Assembly (NCBI GenBank): GCA_947177375.1
Contig: CAMWUF010000045.1
Span: forward strand, 1 to 7,113
Origin: an uncultured Ruminococcus sp.
GTDB lineage: Bacteria; Bacillota; Clostridia; Oscillospirales; Ruminococcaceae
Direction of reading: 5' to 3'
Length of the DNA stretch: 7,113 nt
Part shown: positions 1-6,442 of the stretch, in pieces
Layout of the letters: each line of letters begins with the position of its first letter
Position numbering within the stretch: the stretch's first letter is position 1
The notes under the pieces: generated by a model
The model's input: the letters and a program-made list of their open reading frames with translations, nothing else
Databases searched by the model: none
Told to the model about the DNA's origin: nothing
Position numbers and translations under genes: made by a program

Positions 1-1
1 A

Positions 2-919
2 TTAAAGCGAATTTCTAATCCAGGTACAACAAAGACAGCACAGCCTGCAAATATGGCGGAGCTGTTCACCCAGAATTATAAAAGTTTTTTATATTTAAGA
101 GAACAAAATGATTTAAGCAGTTTACAGGAATCGAAAGAAGAACTGGAAGTTTTACTAGGAACTTATCAGTTGATTACTGGCAATGATACAAGTTATCAGG
201 AGCGTATGAATCGGATTCAAGGGGAAATTGTATCTTTGCAACAGATGCAAGAAACGCCTATTGCTGTAATTCCAGCAGAAAAAGCAGCTTATTTTGTGAG
301 TTATGCAGACGGTTATGAAGAATTATTGAAATTGGAAAATGTTAATACGCTCACAGTTGAACAGTTGGAAAATATTCAGAATCATGTTATTACAGATTCC
401 AGTATTGTCGGAAAATTAATTGATAGCTATCAATGGATGCTTGTTGTGGTAGTAGATAATTCAGAAAAAAAATATAAAACAGATGATAGATTAACGCTGA
501 AATTTTCTTCTACTTCGGACACTGTGACGGGATTTGTTAATTTTCTAAATGCAAGTGCTGGAGAAGATAAGACTGTTATGGGAATTACTTGTGAGGCTAT
601 GACTTATGATTTAGTTCAGCATAGAACAGAAAATGTAGAACTTGTTCAGGGAGAGTATCAGGGAATCAGAGTGCCAAGAAGTGCTTTGCATTTCAGACCT
701 ATTACAGAAGAAATCACAGATGAAGATGGAAAAATAAAACAAGTGACGACTAAATACAGAGGCGTTTATGTATTGGACGGCGAACAGCCAGAATTTAGAA
801 AATTAGATGTGATTTATGAGGGCGAAGATTACGTGATTTCTAAATTAAGAACAGAAAAAAGTTATTTGGCTTTATATGATTCTATTATTACGAAAGGAAT
901 TGATGCAGATGGAGAATAA
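2..919 (+). CDS. HlyD-like membrane-fusion/adaptor protein, 5'-truncated
   Basis: The reading frame is open from the first bases of the window, so the start and any N-terminal membrane anchor lie upstream. The ATG at 53 is internal: the 17 codons before it are open and read as ordinary protein. About 305 residues are visible. The first third (nt about 55-260) is rich in Glu, Gln, Leu and Lys and looks like the helical hairpin typical of HlyD-family adaptors. A beta-rich part follows, with a hydrophobic strand WMLVVVV near nt 432-452. The C-terminal end carries the family-like strand IRVPRSALHF (665-694) and a GVYVLDG strand (761-781). The family couples inner-membrane pumps to export, but in a monoderm the role of such proteins is unclear and no transporter is visible here. 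From memory, a protein of this kind often precedes yggS-sepF in Clostridia. The 3' end overlaps yggS by 11 nt, suggesting translational coupling. The family call is from motifs and context only. Confidence 0.7.
   Translation, partial: LKRISNPGTTKTAQPANMAELFTQNYKSFLYLREQNDLSSLQESKEELEVLLGTYQLITGNDTSYQERMNRIQGEIVSLQQMQETPIAVIPAEKAAYFVSYADGYEELLKLENVNTLTVEQLENIQNHVITDSSIVGKLIDSYQWMLVVVVDNSEKKYKTDDRLTLKFSSTSDTVTGFVNFLNASAGEDKTVMGITCEAMTYDLVQHRTENVELVQGEYQGIRVPRSALHFRPITEEITDEDGKIKQVTTKYRGVYVLDGEQPEFRKLDVIYEGEDYVISKLRTEKSYLALYDSIITKGIDADGE
893..898 (+). promoter_or_regulatory. Shine-Dalgarno site that decides the yggS start
   Basis: The sequence AAAGGA lies inside the last codons of the upstream adaptor gene. 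It is 10 nt before the ATG at 909 and 4 nt before the ATG at 903. Aligned to a full AAAGGAGG, the ATG at 909 has the more usual spacing. The earlier in-frame ATG at 876 has no such site upstream and would add a hydrophobic extension that YggS proteins lack. The ATG at 903 would add only two residues and cannot be excluded. Confidence 0.6.
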
Positions 920-1598
920 GCAAGTACAGGAAAATTATGCTAGAATTTCTGCGGAAATCGCAGAAGCAGCTTTAAAATCTAATCGGAAACCAGAAGAGAT
1001 TGCATTTATGGCAGTGACAAAAACAGTTGCACCAGAATTAATTAATACAGCAATTTCTTGTGGTATTAAGCTTTTGGGTGAAAATCGTGTGCAGGAATAT
1101 CAGGCGAAAAAAGATAGCTATATCCAAGGCATTCCTGTTGATTTCATCGGCACACTTCAAAGTAATAAAGTAAAATATATTATTGGCAATATCAGAATCA
1201 TTCAGTCTGTGAATAAATTTTCTCTTGCTCAGGAAATTGAACGCTGTGCTGGAAAATTAAATTTGCAACAGGATATTTTACTAGAAGTGAATATCGGCGG
1301 TGAAGATTCTAAAAGTGGGATTTCTCCAGAAAATCTTCCTGAATTGCTTCTGCAAATTGCAGAATTAGAGCATGTACATGTAAAAGGTCTTATGACAATT
1401 CCGCCTCCATCTAGTGATACTAGTTTTTTACAGGCAATGCAGGAGTTATTTCTGAAAACAAAAGAATTACAAATACCAGATACAGAAATGCAGATTTTAT
1501 CAATGGGTATGTCAGATGATTATGCACAGGCAATTAAATTTGGTTCTAATCTGGTCAGAATTGGTTCTGCATTGTTTGGTGCAAGAAATTATCGGTAA
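909..1598 (+). CDS. yggS: YggS/YlmE (PLPBP family) pyridoxal-phosphate homeostasis protein
   Basis: The family binds pyridoxal 5'-phosphate (PLP) in a TIM-barrel fold without known enzymatic turnover. It keeps free PLP and amino-acid pools balanced in the cytoplasm. From the ATG at 909 the product is 229 residues, the usual family size. The PLP lysine is expected at K38 in AVTKT. Other hallmarks follow in order: GENRVQE (57-63), IGTLQSNK (80-87), LLEVNIGGE, GLMTIPP, SMGMSDD (198-204) and the phosphate-binding end GSNLVRIGSALFGAR (212-226). The Asn at 214 stands where E. coli has Thr, and Thr82 where many homologues have His; both look like tolerated variation. The start overlaps the adaptor gene by 11 nt. 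Its position before sepF matches the ylm cluster of Gram-positive bacteria, where it is called ylmE. Confidence 0.95.
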   Translation: MENKQVQENYARISAEIAEAALKSNRKPEEIAFMAVTKTVAPELINTAISCGIKLLGENRVQEYQAKKDSYIQGIPVDFIGTLQSNKVKYIIGNIRIIQSVNKFSLAQEIERCAGKLNLQQDILLEVNIGGEDSKSGISPENLPELLLQIAELEHVHVKGLMTIPPPSSDTSFLQAMQELFLKTKELQIPDTEMQILSMGMSDDYAQAIKFGSNLVRIGSALFGARNYR

Positions 1599-1612
1599 AT
1601 ATCATAACAGGT

Positions 1613-1670
1613 GGTGTCCGTATGCACCAAAAAATATATAATTAATATAAAAATATAGATAACATACGGA
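1613..1670 (+). promoter_or_regulatory. Possible structured leader of sepF with inverted repeat and mini-ORF
   Basis: The 89-nt gap between yggS and sepF is the longest inside the gene series. TCCGTATG (1617-1624) is exactly complementary to CATACGGA (1663-1670), giving an 8-bp stem with a 38-nt AT-rich loop. The 3' arm ends one base before the sepF SD AAAAGGAG (1672-1679). The 5' arm is itself flanked by GGTG (1613-1616) and CACC (1625-1628), so a competing small hairpin would put the whole arm in its loop. An SD-like AGGTGGTG (1609-1616) precedes an ATG at 1622 that opens a 7-codon frame, MHQKIYN, ending at 1645. I see no convincing -35/-10 promoter pair. Regulation of sepF translation by this region is inference from sequence alone. 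Confidence 0.35.
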
Positions 1671-1687
1671 GAAAAGGAGCGAATAAA

Positions 1688-2125
1688 ATGGAGCTTTTCA
1701 AGAACATGAAAGAATTTTTCTTTCCGTCTGATGTGCCAGAACAAGTGCCAGCCCAACAGTCGCAGGATATTCCGCCTGTTACAAGCATTGAAGAACAAAT
1801 GGCAGGTCGTGAAGCAGGTTCTAATATTGTCAATATTCAGGCAACTGCAAAATTACAAGTTGTTCTTGTAAAACCTGAAGTTTTCACAGATGCGAAAGCA
1901 ATTGCTGACCATTTGATAAGCCGTAGAACTGTTGTATTAAATCTGGAAACTGCATCTCCAGAGAATCGCAGAAGAATTATTGATTTTTTGGTTGGTGTGT
2001 CTTATGCGATTAGTGGCAGTTTAAAACCAGTTGCAAATTTAACTTATATTATTACGCCTTATAATGTCGGATTTATCGGCGATGATTTGGCGGCAGAACT
2101 TGAAAATAATGGCGTGATTATTTAA
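1688..2125 (+). CDS. sepF: Cell division protein SepF
   Basis: SepF is a cytoplasmic membrane-tethered partner of FtsZ. It forms ring-like polymers that anchor and shape the Z-ring, overlapping in role with FtsA. The 145-residue product has the standard layout. An N-terminal amphipathic stretch (MELFKNMKEFFF, 1-12) would act as the membrane anchor. A Pro/Gln/Glu-rich linker covers roughly residues 13-52. The SepF/DUF552 core follows: VVLVKPEVFTDAKAIADHL (58-76), VVLNLE (82-87), RRRIIDFLVGVSYAISGSL (94-112) and YIITPYNVGF (120-129). Start choice is clear: AAAAGGAG at 1672-1679 is 8 nt before the ATG. The next gene, ylmH, begins 31 nt after its stop. Its neighbours YggS, YlmH and DivIVA are those expected for sepF (ylmF) in Gram-positive bacteria. 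Confidence 0.96.
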   Translation: MELFKNMKEFFFPSDVPEQVPAQQSQDIPPVTSIEEQMAGREAGSNIVNIQATAKLQVVLVKPEVFTDAKAIADHLISRRTVVLNLETASPENRRRIIDFLVGVSYAISGSLKPVANLTYIITPYNVGFIGDDLAAELENNGVII

Positions 2126-2152
2126 TTTTAATAAATTTTAATAAGTTTTAAT
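2126..2152 (+). repeat. Short AT-rich tandem repeat between sepF and ylmH
   Basis: The 31-nt spacer holds two full 10-nt units and a 7-nt partial unit: TTTTAATAAA (2126-2135), TTTTAATAAG (2136-2145) and TTTTAAT (2146-2152). It fills almost all the space where an SD for ylmH would be expected, and no GGAG-like sequence is present. It may be simple slippage in AT-rich DNA, or an unstructured U/A-rich ribosome landing site; the sequence does not decide. Confidence 0.6.
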
Positions 2153-2156
2153 CATT

Positions 2157-2897
2157 ATGAATCAGAAACAACAAGAAGAAGATAAAATTTTATTGGCACA
2201 TGTGCAGGATATGTGCAGAAGAAATGCTTGGCGAAGTTTTACAAATTTTTTAGATATGCGACAGTATTGCATGTTAAAAAAATATTTATCTCAAGGAAGT
2301 TATCAGTTTTATGGCGGTTATGCTGATTCTGAACGGGGTATTTTATGTATTCACCCACAGGATTGTCCGCCAGAACAGGAAGAATTTCCTATTACTTGCC
2401 TGACAATAAAATTTCGTGAAGTAGATAAATTAACACATAGAGATATACTAGGCTGTTTCATGAGTCAGCAAATTGAACGAAATACAATTGGTGATATTTT
2501 AGTTGCTTCAGGAAAAATTCAATGCTTTGTATTAAATAAAATTGCACCTGTTATTTTGCCAATTAAAAAAATAGGGCGTGTGGGTGTGAAAATTACAGAT
2601 AAATTAAATTTTTCTGGAGATTATCAGCAACAAATGCAAGAGATTACTGGCGTTGTATCTTCGCCAAGATTAGATGCTGTATTAAAAATTGCTTTGCATA
2701 TCAGACGACAAGAATGTAATGCTTTAATTCTTGCAGGTTTTATCATGGTAAATTATCAGGAAATTATGAAACCAGATGTTTTATTAACAGCAGGAGATAT
2801 ATTTTCTGCAAGAGGTTATGGAAAATTTAAACTTAACGCAATCAGTACGCCAAATCAAAAAGGGCGTTTGCATATTATGATTGAAAAATATTTATAA
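2157..2897 (+). CDS. ylmH: YlmH-type S4-domain RNA-binding protein
   Basis: YlmH proteins bind RNA through a C-terminal S4 domain and have been linked to ribosome rescue/quality control; the gene sits in the division cluster of Gram-positive bacteria. The product is 246 residues, near the usual size. An N-terminal FTNFLD motif (28-33) is followed by the family's central signature LTHRDILG...IERNTIGDILV (92-116). The S4 domain spans about 168-226, with SSPRLDAVLKIAL (168-180), an Arg-rich helix (HIRRQ, 181-185), a GFIMVNYQ strand (194-201) and the GDIFSARGYGKFKL end (213-226). The ATG at 2157 fits the family's N-terminus, although no SD is visible before it. The gap to divIVA is 29 nt, consistent with one operon. 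Confidence 0.92.
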   Translation: MNQKQQEEDKILLAHVQDMCRRNAWRSFTNFLDMRQYCMLKKYLSQGSYQFYGGYADSERGILCIHPQDCPPEQEEFPITCLTIKFREVDKLTHRDILGCFMSQQIERNTIGDILVASGKIQCFVLNKIAPVILPIKKIGRVGVKITDKLNFSGDYQQQMQEITGVVSSPRLDAVLKIALHIRRQECNALILAGFIMVNYQEIMKPDVLLTAGDIFSARGYGKFKLNAISTPNQKGRLHIMIEKYL

Positions 2898-2926
2898 AAA
2901 TTATTTTGCAGAGGTGAAGAAAAATT

Positions 2927-3556
2927 ATGATGACAGCACAAGAAATACGTGAAAAACGCTTTGAAAAAGCTGCATGGGGCTATCGTCCTGAAGATATTGA
3001 CGAATTTTTTGGTCAGTTAGACACTACGTTTCAGGAAATTGAGGCAGAACGTGAAGAAAATAATCATAAAATTCAAGTACTTGCTGACAAAGTGCGTGAA
3101 TATATGCGTGACGAAGAAGCTCTGAAAGATGCATTGCTTGGCGCTCAAAAAGAAGGACATAGAGTTCTGCGTGAAGCAAATGAAAAAGCAGAGCAAATTA
3201 TTGACAGAGCAAAAGAAGAAGCGGCAATGTTACTTGACGAAGCAACTCGACAGCATGAAATTGCTATGGAAAAAAACCGTGCAGAAATTGCCAAACAAAA
3301 AGAACTACTTGCAGAAGCAAAAAAAATGGTTGCTGATTTTAAGAGAAGTTTATTTGATATGTATAAAGAGCATTTGGAAATGCTTTCTGCAATGCCAGAA
3401 GAAAATGACGAACTCCCTCCGCCATCAGAAGAAATTGCAGGTGTGGGACTTGATGAAGCAAAAAATGCAATTCTTGCATCAGCAATGGCATCTGTAGAAC
3501 CAAAACAAGAAACAAATTCTACATTTGCACCTTCTATTCTGGCAGATTTTAGTTAA
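2927..3556 (+). CDS. divIVA: DivIVA-family cell division/polarity protein
   Basis: DivIVA is a coiled-coil scaffold that collects at strongly curved membrane (septum and poles) and recruits division, chromosome-anchoring or wall-growth factors. The 209-residue product starts with a typical lipid-binding domain: TAQEIREKRFEKAAWGYRPEDIDEFF (residues 3-28, in short: EI, KRF, GY, DIDEFF). A long coiled coil covers roughly residues 30-150, rich in Glu, Lys and Ala. The acidic, proline-containing tail (157-209) is probably flexible. In B. subtilis DivIVA, Phe17-Arg18 before the GY pair contact the membrane; here the aligned residues are Ala16-Trp17. GAGGTG (2911-2916) lies 10 nt before the ATG at 2927; the adjacent ATG at 2930 is an alternative that removes one Met. 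ileS starts 31 nt downstream. Confidence 0.94.
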   Translation: MMTAQEIREKRFEKAAWGYRPEDIDEFFGQLDTTFQEIEAEREENNHKIQVLADKVREYMRDEEALKDALLGAQKEGHRVLREANEKAEQIIDRAKEEAAMLLDEATRQHEIAMEKNRAEIAKQKELLAEAKKMVADFKRSLFDMYKEHLEMLSAMPEENDELPPPSEEIAGVGLDEAKNAILASAMASVEPKQETNSTFAPSILADFS

Positions 3557-3587
3557 TTAATTTTTTTAAGAAAGGAATGTTGTAATT

Positions 3588-6371
3588 ATGGCACAGGATT
3601 ATAAAAATAGTCTTAATATGCCAAAAACAAGTTTTCCCATGCGTGGCAATTTGCCAAAACGTGAGCCTGCAATATTGGCAAAATGGGAAACAGAAAAATT
3701 ATATGATTTAATCATGCAGAAAAATGCTGGTAAGCCATCATTTATGTTTCATGATGGCCCGCCTTATGCAAACGGAACAATTCATATTGGAACTGCTTTA
3801 AATAAAACGCTTAAAGATTTTATTTTCAAGCAGAAAAATATGACAGGCTATTATGCACCCTATGTTCCAGGGTGGGATACACATGGCTTGCCAATTGAAT
3901 TAAAAGCTTTGAAAAATATTGGTGTGGAAAATGGAGCAATTCCTCCTGTAGAGCTTAGAAAAGCTTGTAAAGATTTTGCATTAATGCATGTCGAAAATCA
4001 AAAAAAGCAATTTAAACGCTTGGGAACAATTGCAGATTATGATAATCCATATTTGACACTTCGTCCAGAATATGAAGCCAGACAAGTTGAAGTATTTGGC
4101 AAAATGGCAAGAGATGGCTATATGTATAAAGGCTTAAAGCCTGTTTACTGGTGTCCTGATTGTAATACGGCTTTGGCAGAAGCTGAAATTGAATATGAAA
4201 ATATTCCCTGTAAGTCTATTTATGTAAAGTTCCGTGTTACTGATGATAAAGGCTTATTTGCCAATATGGGCTTGGATTTGCAAAATGTTTATTTTGTTAT
4301 CTGGACAACTACGACTTGGACAATTCCTGGTAACTTGGCAATTTGTTTAGGTCCTGATTATAATTATACGCTTGTAAAAGTCGGCAATGAATATTATGTC
4401 ATGGCTGACGAGCTTGTAAAAACTGTTATGGAAACAGCAGGTATTCAGGAATATTCCACAGATGGTATTTTCACAGGAAAACAATTAGAAGGTATCAAAA
4501 CAAAGCACCCGTTATATGACAGAGTTTCACCAATTATTGTTGGTGACCATGTCACGCTTGAAAGTGGTACTGGTTGTGTGCATACAGCTCCAGGTTATGG
4601 TGTAGAAGACTATGAAGTCTGCAAAAATTATGATGATATTGGCATTATTGTATGTGTAGATTCTAAAGGCAGACAAACGGCTGAAGCTGGTGAATTTGAG
4701 GGCTTAGACACGGATGAAGCAAATAAAAAAATTGCTGAACGTTTAGTGGAAGAAAATGCTATGCTTGCAATGCAGAATATTGTTCACCAGTACCCACATT
4801 GCTGGCGTTGTCATAGTCCGATTATTTATAGAGCGACTGAACAATGGTTCTGTTCTGTGAATGGTTTCAAAGAAGAAGCCGTAAAAGCAATTGAAACTGT
4901 GCAATGGATTCCTGAATGGGGCGAAGATAGAATTAAAGGTATGGTTCGTGATAGAAGTGACTGGTGTATTTCTCGTCAGAGAACTTGGGGCGTGCCAATT
5001 CCTGTTGTTTATTGTAAAGACTGCAAAAAGCCAATCATTACAGATGCAACTGTGAAATATATTGCTGATATATTCAGGGTTGAAGGTTCTGATGCTTGGT
5101 GGTTGAAAGATACCAGCGAATTAATTCCAGCTGATACTGTTTGTGAATGTGGTTGCAAAGAATTTACCAAAGAATATGATATTATGGACGTTTGGTTTGA
5201 TTCTGGTGTTTCTCATACGGCTGTATTAGATATTTATGATGAATTATCTTCTCCTGCGGATTTATATCTTGAGGGTGCAGACCAATACAGAGGTTGGTTC
5301 CAGAGTTCGTTATTAACTTCTGTTGTATATAAAGGCATTTCGCCTTACAAGTCAGTGTGTACCCATGGTTGGGTTGTTGACGGCGAAGGAAAAGCAATGC
5401 ATAAATCTTTAGGCAATGGTATTGCTCCAGAAGAAATTATTGAACAGTATGGAGCTGATATTTTAAGACTTTGGGTTGCGTCTTCGGATTATCATTCAGA
5501 TATCAGAATTTCTAAAGATATTTTAAGTCAGTTATCTGACGCTTATCGTAAAATCAGAAATACAGCCAGATATATTCTAGGTAATCTAAGTGACGGAGAG
5601 AGCGTTTTTAATCCAGATACAGATTGTGTTCCTGATGAGAAACTGGAAGAATTAGATAAATGGATTTTAATGCGTTTAGATGCGTTGACAGATAAAGTCA
5701 ATGCAGGTTATCAGGCATATGATTTTCATGTTGTATTTCATGCAATTCATAATTTCTGTGTTGTGGATTTGTCAAGTTTTTATCTGGATATTATCAAAGA
5801 TAGATTATACTGTGAAAAAATTGACGCACCTACCAGACGGGCTGCTCAAACGGCTATGTATCGTGTGCTGAATGCACTTGTCAGAATGTCTGCACCGATT
5901 TTAAGTTTTACAAGTGAAGAAATCTGGCAGAATTTGCCTCATCAAGCAGAAGATGATGCCAGAAGTGTATTTTTAAATCAGTTCTTGCCAAAAACAGATA
6001 TCAAAGCAGATGAAGAATTTATTGCAAAATGGAATATGATTTATGCAATTCGTGAAGCTGTGAATAAAAAACTGGAAGAAAAAAGAAATGAAAAATTAAT
6101 TGGCAAGTCTCTCGAAGCAAAAGTAATTATCACTGTAAATAATGCTGAAATCGCTGAAAAACTCAAAGCATGGTCAGAATTAAAAGATATTTTCATTGTT
6201 TCTGCAATTGAAATTCAGACAGATGACACAAGTGAAGAAGATTTTGTTTATGAAATTCAAAAAGCGTCTGGTAATAAATGTGAGCGTTGCTGGTGCTATT
6301 CAGAAGAAGTCGGCAAAATTATGTTACATCCTACACTGTGCAAACGTTGTGCAGAAGTCATCGGAGAATAA
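3588..6371 (+). CDS. ileS: Isoleucyl-tRNA synthetase (IleRS), bacterial type with C-terminal zinc finger
   Basis: This cytoplasmic class I synthetase charges tRNA-Ile and hydrolyses mischarged Val-tRNA. At 927 residues it is full length. Visible in order: the GPPYANGTIHIGTALNK active-site segment (HIGT at 66-69, normally HIGH); PGWDTHGLPIE; the CP1 editing domain with WTTTTWT (239-245), and H332 and D341 in GTGCVHTAPGYGVEDY, matching E. coli H333 and D342; DWCISRQR; DVWFDSG; DQYRGWF; and the KMSKS-loop equivalent KAMHKSLGN (602-610). Three cysteine sets suggest zinc sites: C189/C192 with C405/C408; C476/C479 with the C519-C521-C523 cluster; and the C-terminal finger C898/C901 with C918/C921. 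Both editing residues and the last finger support an intact type 1 enzyme. AAAGGA (3571-3576) lies 11 nt before the ATG. Only 31 nt separate it from divIVA, so no T-box fits there. Confidence 0.98.
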   Translation: MAQDYKNSLNMPKTSFPMRGNLPKREPAILAKWETEKLYDLIMQKNAGKPSFMFHDGPPYANGTIHIGTALNKTLKDFIFKQKNMTGYYAPYVPGWDTHGLPIELKALKNIGVENGAIPPVELRKACKDFALMHVENQKKQFKRLGTIADYDNPYLTLRPEYEARQVEVFGKMARDGYMYKGLKPVYWCPDCNTALAEAEIEYENIPCKSIYVKFRVTDDKGLFANMGLDLQNVYFVIWTTTTWTIPGNLAICLGPDYNYTLVKVGNEYYVMADELVKTVMETAGIQEYSTDGIFTGKQLEGIKTKHPLYDRVSPIIVGDHVTLESGTGCVHTAPGYGVEDYEVCKNYDDIGIIVCVDSKGRQTAEAGEFEGLDTDEANKKIAERLVEENAMLAMQNIVHQYPHCWRCHSPIIYRATEQWFCSVNGFKEEAVKAIETVQWIPEWGEDRIKGMVRDRSDWCISRQRTWGVPIPVVYCKDCKKPIITDATVKYIADIFRVEGSDAWWLKDTSELIPADTVCECGCKEFTKEYDIMDVWFDSGVSHTAVLDIYDELSSPADLYLEGADQYRGWFQSSLLTSVVYKGISPYKSVCTHGWVVDGEGKAMHKSLGNGIAPEEIIEQYGADILRLWVASSDYHSDIRISKDILSQLSDAYRKIRNTARYILGNLSDGESVFNPDTDCVPDEKLEELDKWILMRLDALTDKVNAGYQAYDFHVVFHAIHNFCVVDLSSFYLDIIKDRLYCEKIDAPTRRAAQTAMYRVLNALVRMSAPILSFTSEEIWQNLPHQAEDDARSVFLNQFLPKTDIKADEEFIAKWNMIYAIREAVNKKLEEKRNEKLIGKSLEAKVIITVNNAEIAEKLKAWSELKDIFIVSAIEIQTDDTSEEDFVYEIQKASGNKCERCWCYSEEVGKIMLHPTLCKRCAEVIGE

Positions 6372-6376
6372 TTTTT

Positions 6377-6422
6377 ACGGTGGCTTGCTGTCCTGAATCA
6401 GGATAGCAAGCCTGCCGTTTTT
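6377..6422 (+). terminator. Intrinsic (Rho-independent) terminator after ileS
   Basis: GGCTTGCT (6382-6389) pairs with AGCAAGCC (6405-6412). A G-T wobble and TCCTG/CAGGA extend the stem inward to an AAT loop (6396-6398). ACGG (6377-6380) pairs with CCGT (6415-6418) across a small 1-by-2 internal bulge. Five T residues follow (6418-6422). It starts 5 nt after the ileS stop and marks the likely 3' end of the yggS-to-ileS transcript. The opposite strand lacks a T-tract after the stem, so it is read as one-directional. Confidence 0.9.
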
Positions 6423-6442
6423 ACAAGAAAGATTCATGAATT

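Noticed and set aside
53..55. ATG at 53 as the true start of the adaptor gene
   Set aside because: The frame is open upstream to the window edge and there is no SD before 53; the visible part lacks the expected N-terminal anchor, so the gene is cut by the window.
876..908. Earlier in-frame start for yggS giving MILLLRKELMQ before the chosen Met
   Set aside because: It has no SD, lies deep in the adaptor gene, and adds a hydrophobic extension absent from the family.
1630..1660. Sigma-A promoter in the AT-rich sepF leader (TATAAT-like at 1637-1642)
   Set aside because: No TTGACA-like element lies about 17 nt upstream; such hexamers are expected by chance in a region this AT-rich.
1589..1833. 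Two minus-strand open frames across the yggS-sepF junction
   Set aside because: They run antisense to well-supported genes, have no recognisable protein features, and share no SD or context.
3129..3497. Second + frame of 122 codons inside divIVA
   Set aside because: It is a Lys/Gln-rich shadow of the A-rich coiled-coil codons; DivIVA in the other frame is clearly the real product.
5182..5397. Minus-strand open frame within ileS
   Set aside because: It is antisense to the conserved IleRS catalytic region and has no features of its own.
6196..6396. Alternative + frame at the end of ileS running into the terminator
   Set aside because: It is out of frame with the conserved C-terminal zinc finger and ends inside the terminator hairpin.
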